Shown here piece by piece: positions 24,729 to 33,726 of a DNA stretch of 64,000 nt. Under the pieces are notes generated by a model. That model saw only the letters and a program-made list of their open reading frames with translations, made no database searches and was not told the origin of the DNA. Within the stretch, counting starts at the first letter, position 1. Each line of letters starts with the position of its first letter. A program made the translations under genes and the position numbers. Source of the stretch: Pedococcus sp031456495 (lineage in GTDB: Bacteria; Actinomycetota; Actinomycetes; Actinomycetales; Dermatophilaceae); contig NZ_JAVDUW010000001.1 in assembly GCF_031456495.1 (NCBI RefSeq), positions 620,001 through 684,000 on the forward strand. The letters run 5' to 3'.

Positions 24729-25804
24729 ACACCCGCCCGCGAGCGCACGACCAGGTCGGACAGCAGCGCCAGCGACCCGATCATGATGCCGCTGACGATC
24801 AGCAGCACGGTGCTCGCCGGGAAGTAGAACGGGTGCCGGACCATGTCGACCACGGCCTTGACGACGCCGATCACCAGCATCCACAGCGCCGGCGGCATGA
24901 GGACCTTGAGCGGGTCGAAGTACATGACCATGCGCAGGACCTGCAGGATGTAGCGGTAGGCGTCGCGCACGAAGTGGAACTTGCTCTCGCCCGCCCGCTT
25001 GGCGTAGCTCGTCGGCACGTACTTGATGTCGTGCTGGTTGGACAGGAACGCCAGGGTGATCGTCGTGACGCAGCTGAACCCGGGCGGCAGCAGCCGCAGG
25101 TACGGCAGCGACACCTCGCGCCGGAACGCGCGCAGGCCGGAGTTCAGGTCGGGGATCGTCTGGTTCGTGAGCTTCTCCGCGATCTTGCGGATGAGCCACT
25201 TCGCCGGGACGCGGGCCCACTTGTGCGTGCCCTCCTCGGTGGTGCGGGCGCCGACGACCTGGTCGTAGGTCGGGTCGTCGCGCAGGATCCGCACGAGCTC
25301 GGGGATGCGCTCGTTCTCGTAGGTCATGTCGGCGTCGGTCCAGACCACGATCTCGCCGTACGCCTGCTGGGTGCCGATCCGCCGGGCCGTCCCGCTGCCG
25401 CCGTTGCGACGGAACGGCATCACCCGGATGTTGGGGTACTCGGCGGCCGCCCGGTGCAGCACCTCGAGGGTGTCGTCGGTCGACGCGTCATCGATGCACA
25501 GCAGCTCGTACGTCAGCTCGCTGACGTCCATCGCCGCGGTGATCCGCTCGATCTCGCGCATGACGTGCCGGCCCTCGTTGTAGCAGGGCAGCACGATGGT
25601 GACGTACGGCCTCGCCGCGTCGTCGCCGGGCGCGCGGGTGGCCACCTCCGTGGCCGGCAGGTATGCCGCGTCGGCCGGGTGCACCGGCACGTCACCGTGT
25701 GCCGGGGCGGCCGGGGTCGTCGTCGACGGGTCGGACAGGCCGGTGCTGATGACCTCGGTCGCCGGGCTCTCGGGCACCGGGAAGGTCTGGGTAGGTTCGC
25801 TCAT
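24725..25804 (-). CDS. GT2 glycosyltransferase with C-terminal membrane helices (dolichyl-phosphate sugar synthase-like)
   Basis: 359 aa. After a Pro/Thr-rich tail of about 75 residues the GT2 core shows YVTIVLPCYNEGRHV, CIDDASTDDT, RRNGGSGTARRIGTQQA, VVWTDADMTYEN (DxD) and IPDLNSGLRAFRR. Two hydrophobic helices near the C-terminus (PPALWMLVIGVVKAVVDM and STVLLIVSGIMIGSLALL) anchor it. Such enzymes make polyprenyl-phosphate sugars or start lipid-linked glycans. First gene of the operon that continues with the GT4 fusion and the flippase-like protein. TAGGCT on the minus strand lies 10 nt before the ATG. Confidence 0.85.
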   Translation of the reverse strand: MSEPTQTFPVPESPATEVISTGLSDPSTTTPAAPAHGDVPVHPADAAYLPATEVATRAPGDDAARPYVTIVLPCYNEGRHVMREIERITAAMDVSELTYELLCIDDASTDDTLEVLHRAAAEYPNIRVMPFRRNGGSGTARRIGTQQAYGEIVVWTDADMTYENERIPELVRILRDDPTYDQVVGARTTEEGTHKWARVPAKWLIRKIAEKLTNQTIPDLNSGLRAFRREVSLPYLRLLPPGFSCVTTITLAFLSNQHDIKYVPTSYAKRAGESKFHFVRDAYRYILQVLRMVMYFDPLKVLMPPALWMLVIGVVKAVVDMVRHPFYFPASTVLLIVSGIMIGSLALLSDLVVRSRAGV

Positions 25805-25814
25805 CTCGTCCGCG

Positions 25815-25820
25815 AGCCTA
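25815..25820 (-). promoter_or_regulatory. -10 hexamer TAGGCT of the GT2-GT4-flippase operon
   Basis: Minus-strand TAGGCT ends 10 nt before ATG 25804, implying a leader of only a few bases. It lies in the 73-bp divergent gap shared with the phosphatase gene. Confidence 0.45.
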
Positions 25821-25877
25821 CCGGCCGGGGCCCGCCCCGAGTTCGTGCGGCGCGGCGCGGTGTGGAACGGTGGGTCC

Positions 25878-26669
25878 GTGGACACCGACGAGGTGCTGGA
25901 CCTGCTCAAGACCGTGGCCGCCGAGGTCATCACCCCCCGCTTCCGGTCGCTGGCCGACGGCGAGGTGATGGAGAAGAACCCGGGCGACCTCGTCACGGTC
26001 GCCGACCAGGAGTCCGAGGCGATCCTCACGCGCGAGCTCTCCGCGGCATACCCGGACGCCTTCGTCCTCGGCGAGGAGCGGACGGCCACCGACCCCACGG
26101 CGATCAGCCGGTTCGTCGCAGCCGACCACGCCTTCACCGTCGACCCGGTCGACGGCACCAAGAACTTCGTCCACGGCTCCCCCGACCACGCGGTGATGGT
26201 CAGTGAGGTCAAGGGCGGCGAGACCGTGCGCGGCTGGATCTGGCAGCCCGAGCACGAGGTCGGCTGGGTCGCCGAGAAGGGCGCCGGCGTCTACCGCAAC
26301 GGCCGCCGCGTCACCCGCGAGCCGGTCGCCGACGACGTCGCCCCCCACGGCGTCACCTCGATCTGGCCGCTGCGCGGGCACAGCCTGGGCGACCTGCCCG
26401 CCCTCACCGGGTCGTGGGTCTGCTGCGGCGTGGACTACCCGCGCCTCATCGAGGGCGCGACCGACTACATCCTCTATGCGCGCAACAGCCCCTGGGACCA
26501 CTCCCCCGGCTCGCTCATGGTGCGCGAGGCCGGCGGCACCGTGGGTCACCCCGACGGCACGCCCTACTCCCCCTCCGCCATGACCCCCGGCATCATCGTG
26601 GCCGCCGACCGGGGCACGTATGCCGCCGTGCGCCGGCTCGCCGCGGACGCCTTCGCGCGCCGCGGCTGA
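25878..26669 (+). CDS. Inositol-monophosphatase-family phosphatase
   Basis: 263 aa from GTG 25878. Metal-binding motifs of the family are complete: GEER (first Glu), DPVDGTKNFVHG (Asp-x-x-Asp-Gly-Thr) and SPWDHSPGSLMVREAGG (third Asp). Substrates in the family include inositol-1-phosphate, histidinol-phosphate and PAP; here none can be chosen, and no histidine genes are nearby. Cytoplasmic. Divergent from the GT2 operon, with a short shared promoter region. Confidence 0.88.
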   Translation: MDTDEVLDLLKTVAAEVITPRFRSLADGEVMEKNPGDLVTVADQESEAILTRELSAAYPDAFVLGEERTATDPTAISRFVAADHAFTVDPVDGTKNFVHGSPDHAVMVSEVKGGETVRGWIWQPEHEVGWVAEKGAGVYRNGRRVTREPVADDVAPHGVTSIWPLRGHSLGDLPALTGSWVCCGVDYPRLIEGATDYILYARNSPWDHSPGSLMVREAGGTVGHPDGTPYSPSAMTPGIIVAADRGTYAAVRRLAADAFARRG

Positions 26670-26752
26670 CCGCACGGGCCCGGCGCCTCGGTGGCGGAGA
26701 TCCGCCGTTAGCGGAATGCCGCACAACGGCACGAACCTCTCGTGGCCGCCCC

Positions 26753-26758
26753 TAGCAT
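26753..26758 (+). promoter_or_regulatory. -10 hexamer TAGCAT of the wall-binding propeller gene
   Basis: TAGCAT predicts a start around 26765 and a leader of about 37 nt containing AGGGGAG (26792-26798) before ATG 26802. Confidence 0.45.
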
Positions 26759-26801
26759 GAGCACGCTCTGCCCACGGGGGGCAGCATCTTCAGGGGAGAC
26801 C

Positions 26802-28973
26802 ATGACCAGGACCACTGGACTGTGCGCGCCGTCGTCGCGTCGAAGGACAGCCACCACCACGGGGGCGGTCGTCGCCCTCACCACCGCCCTCGGGCTCACC
26901 GTCGCCACCGGCGGCCCGGCCCAGGCGGCCGACGGCATCTGGGACATCACCAGCGTCGCGCTGCCGTGGACGCCGGCCACCAGCACCGACGGGGAGATCT
27001 CCTTCGCGCTGGTCGACAACGCCGACGCCAAGAACTCCGAGGTCGTCTCCTACACGCGTGGCGGCAGCGCCGTGCAGTACGCCTCGCGGTTCAACGCCAA
27101 GGACCTCGCCTGGGGTCCCGCCGGCGACCAGCTGCTCACCGTCCCGGCGGGCGGCTTCACCACGACGACCATCTCTCCGACGCCGCTGGAGCGGGTCTCC
27201 CAGATCAGCCGGCCCACCCCGAGCCTGTGGTCGCCCTACGGCGACAGCACGGTCGGGGCGACCGGGAGCGCCGGGTCGTACCAGGCCCGGGCGCAGTGGG
27301 TCGCCCGCAACACCAGCGACGCGCTCACCCCCACCCAGGCGACCAGCCCCGGCGCCGGCGCCGTGGGACCGCTGGGCAACCGCACCGTCGTGGTCATGAA
27401 GGACTCGGGCGGCAACACCGACCTCGGCGTCGTCGTCACCGGCTTCCCGCGCCAGGGCAACGCCGCCAACAACCGGCCGTCCGCCGCACCCACGGCGCTC
27501 GGCTACGCCTCCCTCGCCCCGCACGACCCGGTGGTCTCCAATGACGGGACGCTCGCGTTCGTCGGCACCAGCACCGACGGACCCGCCGTCTTCGTGGACG
27601 AGGGCAAGGGTGCAGTCGCCGTCGCCCAGCTCGGCGAGGACTGCGCCGGAACGCAGCGTCCGGCCTTCGCCCCCAGCGGCAAGTCGCTGGCGTACGTGGC
27701 GTCGTCCGGCGGCTGCACGGCCAGCGTGCTGCACGTCCTGGACAAGGCCGGCAACTCCTTCGTCGGCGGGACCGACGCCACCGTCGTCGCCAGCACCGCG
27801 CTGGACACGACCACCGTCACCCACCACTTCGCCAACGCCTCGTGGCGCGCGAAGACCCCGAAGGCCGCCAACACGCGCCTCGGTGGGCGCGACCGCATCG
27901 CGACCGGCATCGCCGTCTCGCAGCACGGCTACCCGACGGGCACCGACGGCGCGATCATCGCCAGCGCCGAGTCGTTCCCGGACGCGCTCGTCGCGGGTCC
28001 GCTCTCCGGCGCCGCGGGCTACCCGCTGCTTGTCACCGGCAAGTCGTCGCTGGACAGCCGCGTGCTGGCCGAGCTCAAGCGGCTCATGCCCACGGCGAAC
28101 AGCCGGTTCGTCTTCATCGTCGGCGGCACCGGTTCGGTGTCCGACGCCGTCCGGAAGACGTTGGAGGCCAACGGGTTCCAGGTCGTCCGCCTCGCCGGGC
28201 GCGACCGCTTCGAGACCAGCGTCGCGGTGGCAAGGAACCTCGACGACGGGTACTCCGGCAGCACCAGCCCGCGCACGACGGCCGTGCTCGCCGACGGGAT
28301 GAACTTCCCCGACGCGCTGTCGGCGGGTCCTGTCGCCACGCAGTTCTACGGCCCGGTCCTGCTCACCAACAAGACCTCGGTCCCCACGTCGGTGAAGAGC
28401 TACGTCAACGGTCGCACGAACATCCGCACCGTCCACGCCATCGGCGGGAACGCCGCCAAGGCCGTCGGGGTCTTCGGTGGTCGTGCCGGTGAGCGAATCG
28501 TCGGCAAGGACCGGTTCGACACCAGCGCCAAGGTGGCCCAGCGGTTCTTCGCGGACGCGCTCACGGTGGGCTACGCGAACGGGATGACCTTCCCCGACGC
28601 CCTCACCGGTGGCGCGCTGATGAGCGCGATGTGGGAGCCGCTGATGCTGGTCCAGGCCGGCAGCACCCCGGCGCCGGTGTCGAGCATGGCGAACCTGTAC
28701 CGCCCGACCACCGACGAGGTCCTCACCTTCGGCGGCTCGGCCGTCGTGTCCGACGCGGTGCGGGGCGCGCTGGCGACCGCGGCCGGCACCCAGACCGCCG
28801 TCTGGGGCCCGGACACCGCCTGGGACGACAACCCGTACTACCCGGCCACCTCGGCGGCAGCACGGAGCCTGCAGGCCAAGCCGGGCAAGGTCGGCTCCTC
28901 CCGGCTGGGGACGTCGCGGCTGGGCGCGGACCAGGTCCGCCCGCAGTTCGACCCGCGGAGCACCGTGCGCTGA
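26802..28973 (+). CDS. Secreted beta-propeller-like protein with three cell-wall-binding-2 repeats
   Basis: 723 aa. A long signal peptide ends near residue 42 (GGPAQA). The N-terminal half has TolB/WD40-like blade motifs (FNAKDLAWGPAGDQLLTV, DGTLAFVGTSTDG, FAPSGKSLAYVASSG). The C-terminal half has three CWB2 repeats, each opening with R-x-x-G-x-D-R-x-x-T (LGGRDRIATGIAV, LAGRDRFETSVAV, IVGKDRFDTSAKV) and containing FPDAL and IVGGTGSVSDAV-type motifs. CWB2 modules attach proteins noncovalently to wall polymers, so this is probably a wall-bound surface protein. Role unknown. Ends at a hairpin terminator. Confidence 0.88.
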   Translation: MTRTTGLCAPSSRRRTATTTGAVVALTTALGLTVATGGPAQAADGIWDITSVALPWTPATSTDGEISFALVDNADAKNSEVVSYTRGGSAVQYASRFNAKDLAWGPAGDQLLTVPAGGFTTTTISPTPLERVSQISRPTPSLWSPYGDSTVGATGSAGSYQARAQWVARNTSDALTPTQATSPGAGAVGPLGNRTVVVMKDSGGNTDLGVVVTGFPRQGNAANNRPSAAPTALGYASLAPHDPVVSNDGTLAFVGTSTDGPAVFVDEGKGAVAVAQLGEDCAGTQRPAFAPSGKSLAYVASSGGCTASVLHVLDKAGNSFVGGTDATVVASTALDTTTVTHHFANASWRAKTPKAANTRLGGRDRIATGIAVSQHGYPTGTDGAIIASAESFPDALVAGPLSGAAGYPLLVTGKSSLDSRVLAELKRLMPTANSRFVFIVGGTGSVSDAVRKTLEANGFQVVRLAGRDRFETSVAVARNLDDGYSGSTSPRTTAVLADGMNFPDALSAGPVATQFYGPVLLTNKTSVPTSVKSYVNGRTNIRTVHAIGGNAAKAVGVFGGRAGERIVGKDRFDTSAKVAQRFFADALTVGYANGMTFPDALTGGALMSAMWEPLMLVQAGSTPAPVSSMANLYRPTTDEVLTFGGSAVVSDAVRGALATAAGTQTAVWGPDTAWDDNPYYPATSAAARSLQAKPGKVGSSRLGTSRLGADQVRPQFDPRSTVR

Positions 28974-28992
28974 CCTGCGAGCCCGAGAGGCC

Positions 28993-29026
28993 GACGGCCG
29001 TCCCCGCACCCGCGGGGGCGGCCGTC
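28993..29026. terminator. Hairpin terminator between convergent genes
   Basis: 15-bp arms (28993-29007 and 29012-29026) pair with a single mismatch around a 4-nt loop. It sits in the 66-bp gap between the CWB2 protein and the membrane-protein gene, so it can serve both. Confidence 0.7.
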
Positions 29027-29039
29027 GCCGTCTGCGGGC

Positions 29040-31157
29040 TCAGCCGTCGAGCCGGACGAGCCAGACCAGCAGCGGCAGGTCGACCAGGTCGTCGGGCCGG
29101 CGCTCCAGCAGCCGCGCGTCCTCGCGGACCGTGGTGTCCACCGCCTTGGTCCCGGTCGTCAGCCCGAGGTCCGTGAGGGCCTTCGGGCCGTCGGCGGCCA
29201 CGAGGACCAGGCGGCCACCGCGGGCCCGCACCGCTGACGCGACCTGCGACAGGGTCGAGCGCAGCCGTGGCGGGTCCTGGCGCAGGGCGGTCGTCATCGA
29301 CAGGGCCGGCACCCCGCAGTAGCCGCGCAGCACCTGCGGCCACTCGTTGGCCGCGCGGGAGTCGACCATGATCGCCACGTCGCCGGGCTGCATCGCCGAG
29401 CACACCGCGTCGACCGCGGTCAGCTCCCCCTGCTCGACCTGCTCGTCGCGGTGCGGCCAGGTCGCCAGGGCCGCCGGGACGACGAGCGCCACCGCCACGA
29501 GCAGGCTGGTGGCGACGTTCACGGCATACGGCAGGCGCCGGGTGGACCACCGCGACACCACCGCGGCGCACGCCACGGTGAGCAGCACGACCGTCGGGAG
29601 CGCGATCACGAGGCGCCGGTCGGCCCACGGGTGGTCGGGGGTGATGCCCGGCCGGTAGAGGGTGAGGAGCGTGGACCCCACCCCCACCACGGCCGGACCG
29701 GTCCATGCCGGCAGCTCGCGCCCGTCCACCCAGGACGACGCGGCCCGGTGGGCGAGGACGGCGGTGGCGACCAGGGCCAGCACCAGGGCCACGGGCCCGA
29801 GCCACCACGACATCCAGACGACCGACTGCTCCGCGTAGGTGCGGCCCCCGTCGACGGGGAGCCCCTGGCGCGCCTGGAGGCCGGCGACCACCCGTGACCC
29901 GGGGTCGGCGGCGGACTGCCGCACCGTCTGCCACAGGGGCCGCGAGGCGAGGAAGGCCCCGACGAGCAGGAAGGCGCCGGTCAGCGCCCGGGGCAGCCAC
30001 GCGGTCACGAGGGTGCCGAGGGACCAGCCGCGGCGCGCGCCGGCGACGAGCACGGCACCCGCGACCCCGACGACCATGGCCAGGGCGACCAGCGGGAGGA
30101 GCGAGCCGGCGATGCTGCCGAGGTACTCGGACGACGTCAGCCACGTCAGGCCGAACGCGACGGCCGAGGCGGCGAGCGCGCTCACGACGAGGGCCCGGGC
30201 CCACACCTGCCGCTGGGCGCCGGCGAGCGCGGCCACGACGACGAGCAGGACCACCTCGCGCAGGGCGTCCACGCGCACGACGATGCTGCCACCGAGCAGC
30301 ACGCCCGCGACGACGGCGGCACGTCGCGACGCGGCTGCGTCCCCCGCAGTGCCCGACCGCGCCGCCATGGTGAGCGCCACGAGCGCGGCGCCGAGGGCCG
30401 GCAGCGCGACCGGCTCGGAGTAGGTCGACCGCGCGACGTGCAGGAGCGGGAAGAGCAGGGTGGTGGCGAGCGCGGCGAGCGGTCCCCACCGCGGGCCGAC
30501 GAGCAGCGAGCCCAGCAGCCCGACCGCGAGCACGGTCACCCCGAACAACGCCGCCGCGAGCCAGAACGCCGCGTCCGCGCCGCCCAGCCACCAGGCGACG
30601 GAGTACCAGGCGCTGGGGCCGATCGGGAACTGCGGCTGGATCGTCGGTGAGGTCGGCGACCCCACGGAGTAGAAGGCGGGGCTCGCCAGCGTGACGCCGG
30701 GCAGCCGCAGGACGCCGGCACCACCGACGGACCGGGCCGGCACGTCGATGGGACGGGCGTGCCCGGCCGCCAGCTGGATCGCGGACTGCAGGTAGGAGCC
30801 GGAGTCCCGGCGGGGCAGCACCTGCTCGGAGTGCGTCGAGCCGGCCCACACGGTCGCGCCCACGCACACGAGCAGCAGCAGCGCCGTTGACCACACGGGC
30901 AGCGGGCGGGCCGGGACCATCGCGGCGACCCGAGCCGCCACGGCGAGCAGGACGAGCAGGACGAGTCCGGCCACCCACGGCTGCCACCACCCGAGCAGGG
31001 CGAGGACACCGGCGGCGACCGCGCCGAGGACGAGCCACGAGGCGACCCCGACCACGATGCGGGAGACGAGCAGGCCGCCCCACGCCTCACCCCGCAGCAG
31101 GGGCAGGTCGCCGGGGTCGGGGGTGTACGGGTAGCTGCGGGGCGCGCGGCTGCTCAC
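29040..31157 (-). CDS. Large multi-pass membrane protein, GT-C-like
   Basis: 705 aa from GTG 31157, with about a dozen hydrophobic helices. An outside loop after the second helix has LPRRDSGSYLQSAIQLA, and FPIGPSAWYSVAWWLGGADAAFWLAA follows. A soluble C-terminal region of about 180 residues lies after the last helix (AIMVDSRAANEWPQVLRGYCG). The acidic loop plus many spans fit GT-C glycosyltransferases, but no family-specific motif lets me name one. Start chosen because minus-strand TAGCGT lies 8 nt upstream; the frame extends to 31409 but overlaps the divergent gene there. Confidence 0.75.
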   Translation of the reverse strand: MSSRAPRSYPYTPDPGDLPLLRGEAWGGLLVSRIVVGVASWLVLGAVAAGVLALLGWWQPWVAGLVLLVLLAVAARVAAMVPARPLPVWSTALLLLVCVGATVWAGSTHSEQVLPRRDSGSYLQSAIQLAAGHARPIDVPARSVGGAGVLRLPGVTLASPAFYSVGSPTSPTIQPQFPIGPSAWYSVAWWLGGADAAFWLAAALFGVTVLAVGLLGSLLVGPRWGPLAALATTLLFPLLHVARSTYSEPVALPALGAALVALTMAARSGTAGDAAASRRAAVVAGVLLGGSIVVRVDALREVVLLVVVAALAGAQRQVWARALVVSALAASAVAFGLTWLTSSEYLGSIAGSLLPLVALAMVVGVAGAVLVAGARRGWSLGTLVTAWLPRALTGAFLLVGAFLASRPLWQTVRQSAADPGSRVVAGLQARQGLPVDGGRTYAEQSVVWMSWWLGPVALVLALVATAVLAHRAASSWVDGRELPAWTGPAVVGVGSTLLTLYRPGITPDHPWADRRLVIALPTVVLLTVACAAVVSRWSTRRLPYAVNVATSLLVAVALVVPAALATWPHRDEQVEQGELTAVDAVCSAMQPGDVAIMVDSRAANEWPQVLRGYCGVPALSMTTALRQDPPRLRSTLSQVASAVRARGGRLVLVAADGPKALTDLGLTTGTKAVDTTVREDARLLERRPDDLVDLPLLVWLVRLDG

Positions 31158-31165
31158 AACCCGCA

Positions 31166-31184
31166 ACGCTAGCGCCCCTAGGGT
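31166..31184. promoter_or_regulatory. Compact divergent leaderless promoters
   Basis: Minus-strand TAGCGT (31171-31166) is 8 nt before GTG 31157. Plus-strand TAGGGT (31179-31184) is 6 nt before ATG 31191. The two -10 boxes are only 7 bp apart, so the promoters must overlap and may exclude each other. Confidence 0.55.
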
Positions 31185-31190
31185 GGCAGC

Positions 31191-31943
31191 ATGCCGACCC
31201 CGTCCGACGTCCTGGCCACGATGCTCCGCACGGACCCCGGCCGCCCACGCATCACCTGCTACGACGACACCCCCGGCCCGACCGCCGGTGAGCGGATCGA
31301 GCTGAGCGCCAAGGTGCTGGGCAACTGGGTGAGCAAGGCAGCCAACGCGCTGCAGGAGGAGTGGGACCTCGGGGTCGGCTCGACCGTGCGCCTCGACCTG
31401 CCGGCGCACTGGCGCTCCCTCTACTGGGCCCTGGCCACGTGGTCGGTCGGCGCCACCGTGGTCCTCGGGGCCGGGGCCGGTGCCGGCTCACCGGCCGACG
31501 CGGGTGCGACGCCCGTCGACCTCCTCGTCACCGACGACGCGGAGGCAGCCGCGGCGGCGGACGGCCCGGCCGTCCTCGTGACCCTGGCGGCGCTCGCCCG
31601 GCAGTCCGGGGAGCCCGTACCCGCCGACGCCATGGACGAGGCCAGGGAGCTGTCGACCTACGGCGACCAGTTCGCGGCCTGGGACGAGGCCGGGGAGCAG
31701 GACCCGGCGGTGCGGACGGCCGCCGGCACCACGGCGTACGAGGACGTCGTGCCCCGGCGCGACTGGCCGGCGCAGGTCCGCGTGCACGTGGCCGGCGACG
31801 ACCTCGCCGAGCTGCTCGAGGTGGCGCTGGCCGCGTGGGCGGTCGACGGCTCCGTCGTCCTGTCACGGGGACCCGGGGGCGCCGCCGGGCGGGCCGCCCG
31901 ACTGGAGTCCGAGGGCGTCACCCTCGACCTCGCCGGCGCCTAG
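31191..31943 (+). CDS. TIGR03089 family protein
   Basis: 250 aa. The start TPSDVLATMLRTDPGRPRITCYDD and the following GERIELSAKVLGNWVSKAANALQEEWDL are the recognisable TIGR03089 opening, which resembles the N-terminal part of AMP-binding (acyl-CoA synthetase) enzymes without the adenylation signature. In mycobacteria the homologue (Rv3268) sits next to an LCP gene; here the LCP genes lie about 29 kb away, past the wall-polymer locus. Function unknown. Leaderless start: TAGGGT, 6 nt, ATG. Confidence 0.88.
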   Translation: MPTPSDVLATMLRTDPGRPRITCYDDTPGPTAGERIELSAKVLGNWVSKAANALQEEWDLGVGSTVRLDLPAHWRSLYWALATWSVGATVVLGAGAGAGSPADAGATPVDLLVTDDAEAAAAADGPAVLVTLAALARQSGEPVPADAMDEARELSTYGDQFAAWDEAGEQDPAVRTAAGTTAYEDVVPRRDWPAQVRVHVAGDDLAELLEVALAAWAVDGSVVLSRGPGGAAGRAARLESEGVTLDLAGA

Positions 31944-31961
31944 CCGACTCCCGGCTGCGTC

Positions 31962-33434
31962 CTACCGGGAGCGCAGCTCGGCCTCGAGCGCCTGCCAGGT
32001 CAGCGTCCCGACCGACCCCGTGCGCGCGAGCTTGGAGCGACCCTGCAGCGCCTTGACCGCGGAGACCACCGACAGGTCGTAGGACCCCGAGGCCGGGATC
32101 CGCAGCGCCCGCTGGAGGGCGGTCACCGCAGGCCCCGTCGAGCCGAGCCGCAGGACGCGGCCGTAGTAGGCCTTGAACGGGTAGTCGCGCGTCTCGAGCG
32201 CGGTCCAGACGGCCGGGTCCGCGACGCCGGTGGCCTTGAGCCGGGCCGACTTCTGGAAGGTCGAGACGGCGCTGGCCGTGCGAGCCCCGTAGTCCCCGTC
32301 CACCGCGAGGCCGCCGAGCGCCCGCTGCAGCGCCTTGACCGCCTCGCCGCGCGAGCCGGACCGGAGCACGGTGCCGAGGTAGGGGGTGTATGCCGTCGCG
32401 GCCGACGGGTTCACGACCGTCCGCATCAGGGGTACCCGGGTGCTGCTCGGCGAGGAGGTCGCCCCGCCGGTGACGGGTGGGGTGGTCCCGCCGGTGGCGG
32501 GCGACCCCTCGGTGGAGGGCGGGACCGGGCTGCTCGCGACCGGGCGGGCGGGCACCAGCTTGAGGGCGATCATCCGCGTCCACGTGGCCGCGTCCAGGAC
32601 GCCGGTGACGGGGAGCTTCTGCGCCTTCTGCCAGGCGGTGAGGGCGGCCAGGGTCTTGGGCCCGAAGACCCCGTCGGCGGTGACCTTGAGCGCCTTCTGG
32701 GCGAGGGCGACGTCGGGCCCGGTCGCGCCCTGGGACAGGACGCCGTAGACCGTCCCCTGCCCCGTCGTCGGGGGCGGCGTGGTCGGCGTCGTCGACAGGG
32801 GCGTGCCGCTGCGGGTGCCGGCGACGGTGAGCGCCTTGCCGGTCCACCAGGAGGTACGGCCGTAGGCGCCGTCCCAGGAGAACGAGAAGTGGATGTGGTC
32901 GGTGTGCGGGGCGGAGCCGGTGTAGGGCGCCCAGCCGCGGCCCGGGTCGTAGGCGCGCCACATCTTGCGGTTCCAGATGATGTACATGATCCCGAAGCGG
33001 CGGGCCATGGCCCCGGGACGGCCCTGGGCGTCCGGCGCGGACAGCCACTGGGTCACCGAGTCGGCCACGGCCTTCTGGGTGGGGTTGTTGACGCTGAGCA
33101 TCCAGTCGAGCGCGCGGCCCTCGGAGTGCTCGGTGACCCCGCTGTTGCAGTTGCGGCCGATGCCGTACGAGGTGGTGGTCACCGAGGCGTAGTGGCTCTT
33201 GAGCAGGTCGCCGAACTTCACGACGTAGGGCTTCGCGGTCGGGTCGCAGGTGGTCTGGCCGACGTACGGCTCGGCGATGTCGAGGGCCGACGGGAGGGCC
33301 TTGCTCGGGGGCGGCGGGATCGTCACGGTCGCAGCCGGCAGCACCGACGCGCTCACCGACGCCGCGGCGAGCGGGAGGGTGACGGCGGGGATGGTGACCG
33401 CACCGATGGCGCGGACCGCGTAGGACGCTCGCAC
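31962..33434 (-). CDS. Secreted peptidase-like protein with peptidoglycan-binding domains
   Basis: 490 aa. Signal peptide to about residue 35. The N-domain has TEHSEGRALDWML and APHTDHIHFSFSW, matching the H-x(6)-D and D-H-x-H zinc motifs of M15/extensin-like peptidases, and may hydrolyse peptide cross-links. A Pro/Thr linker then leads to three PG_binding_1 domains (QGATGPDVALAQKAL, SGSRGEAVKALQRAL and LGSTGPAVTALQRAL). It would act in the wall. GTG 33434 (GGAG upstream) was chosen over ATG 33524 because it starts directly before the signal peptide. A hairpin and GTCACA-type repeats lie upstream. Confidence 0.82.
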   Translation of the reverse strand: MRASYAVRAIGAVTIPAVTLPLAAASVSASVLPAATVTIPPPPSKALPSALDIAEPYVGQTTCDPTAKPYVVKFGDLLKSHYASVTTTSYGIGRNCNSGVTEHSEGRALDWMLSVNNPTQKAVADSVTQWLSAPDAQGRPGAMARRFGIMYIIWNRKMWRAYDPGRGWAPYTGSAPHTDHIHFSFSWDGAYGRTSWWTGKALTVAGTRSGTPLSTTPTTPPPTTGQGTVYGVLSQGATGPDVALAQKALKVTADGVFGPKTLAALTAWQKAQKLPVTGVLDAATWTRMIALKLVPARPVASSPVPPSTEGSPATGGTTPPVTGGATSSPSSTRVPLMRTVVNPSAATAYTPYLGTVLRSGSRGEAVKALQRALGGLAVDGDYGARTASAVSTFQKSARLKATGVADPAVWTALETRDYPFKAYYGRVLRLGSTGPAVTALQRALRIPASGSYDLSVVSAVKALQGRSKLARTGSVGTLTWQALEAELRSR

Positions 33435-33493
33435 TGGCTGACGCTCCGGGAGGCTCGTGCCGCAGGGATGGTGCGGCGGGTCTGACGGGGGCA

Positions 33494-33516
33494 CCCGGTT
33501 GTGTCGTGCAACCGGG
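33494..33516. promoter_or_regulatory. Inverted repeat upstream of the peptidase gene
   Basis: CCCGGTTG (33494-33501) and CAACCGGG (33509-33516) pair around a 7-nt loop, 60-82 nt before GTG 33434 on the minus strand. It may be an operator or a leader hairpin. It lacks the conserved parts of the c-di-AMP riboswitch. Confidence 0.4.
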
Positions 33517-33536
33517 CCAGACATTTGTCCCAGCAG

Positions 33537-33551
33537 TTCACAGCCGTCACA
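33537..33551. promoter_or_regulatory. MtrA-like direct repeat (TTCACA-N3-GTCACA)
   Basis: Two hexamers, TTCACA (33537-33542) and GTCACA (33546-33551), are spaced with a 9-bp period about 100 bp upstream of the wall-peptidase start. The period and sequence resemble reported actinobacterial MtrA sites; MtrA controls wall hydrolases in several species. Confidence 0.4.
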
Positions 33552-33713
33552 AGCCCGTCGTGCGAACTACAGACGTGGAACTCCTCCTTTCATCAGCCGT
33601 TCGGACGATGCAGCCCGGCGCTCGACCGGTCGCTGCTGCGGGGTGTGGCCGGGCCACGCGCTTCCGGCCGGACGGTGGGGAGGCGCCACGCAGGACGCCC
33701 CGCACCGGCCCAC

Positions 33714-33719
33714 TAGAGT
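33714..33719 (+). promoter_or_regulatory. -10 hexamer TAGAGT for leaderless CoA-transferase operon
   Basis: TAGAGT lies 7 nt before ATG 33727. No Shine-Dalgarno sequence is present between them. Confidence 0.6.
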
Positions 33720-33726
33720 CCACGCC

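Noticed and set aside
33435..33530. Possible c-di-AMP (ydaO-type) riboswitch before the wall peptidase
   Set aside because: Such switches precede wall hydrolases in actinobacteria, but the conserved segments are missing; only one simple hairpin is visible.
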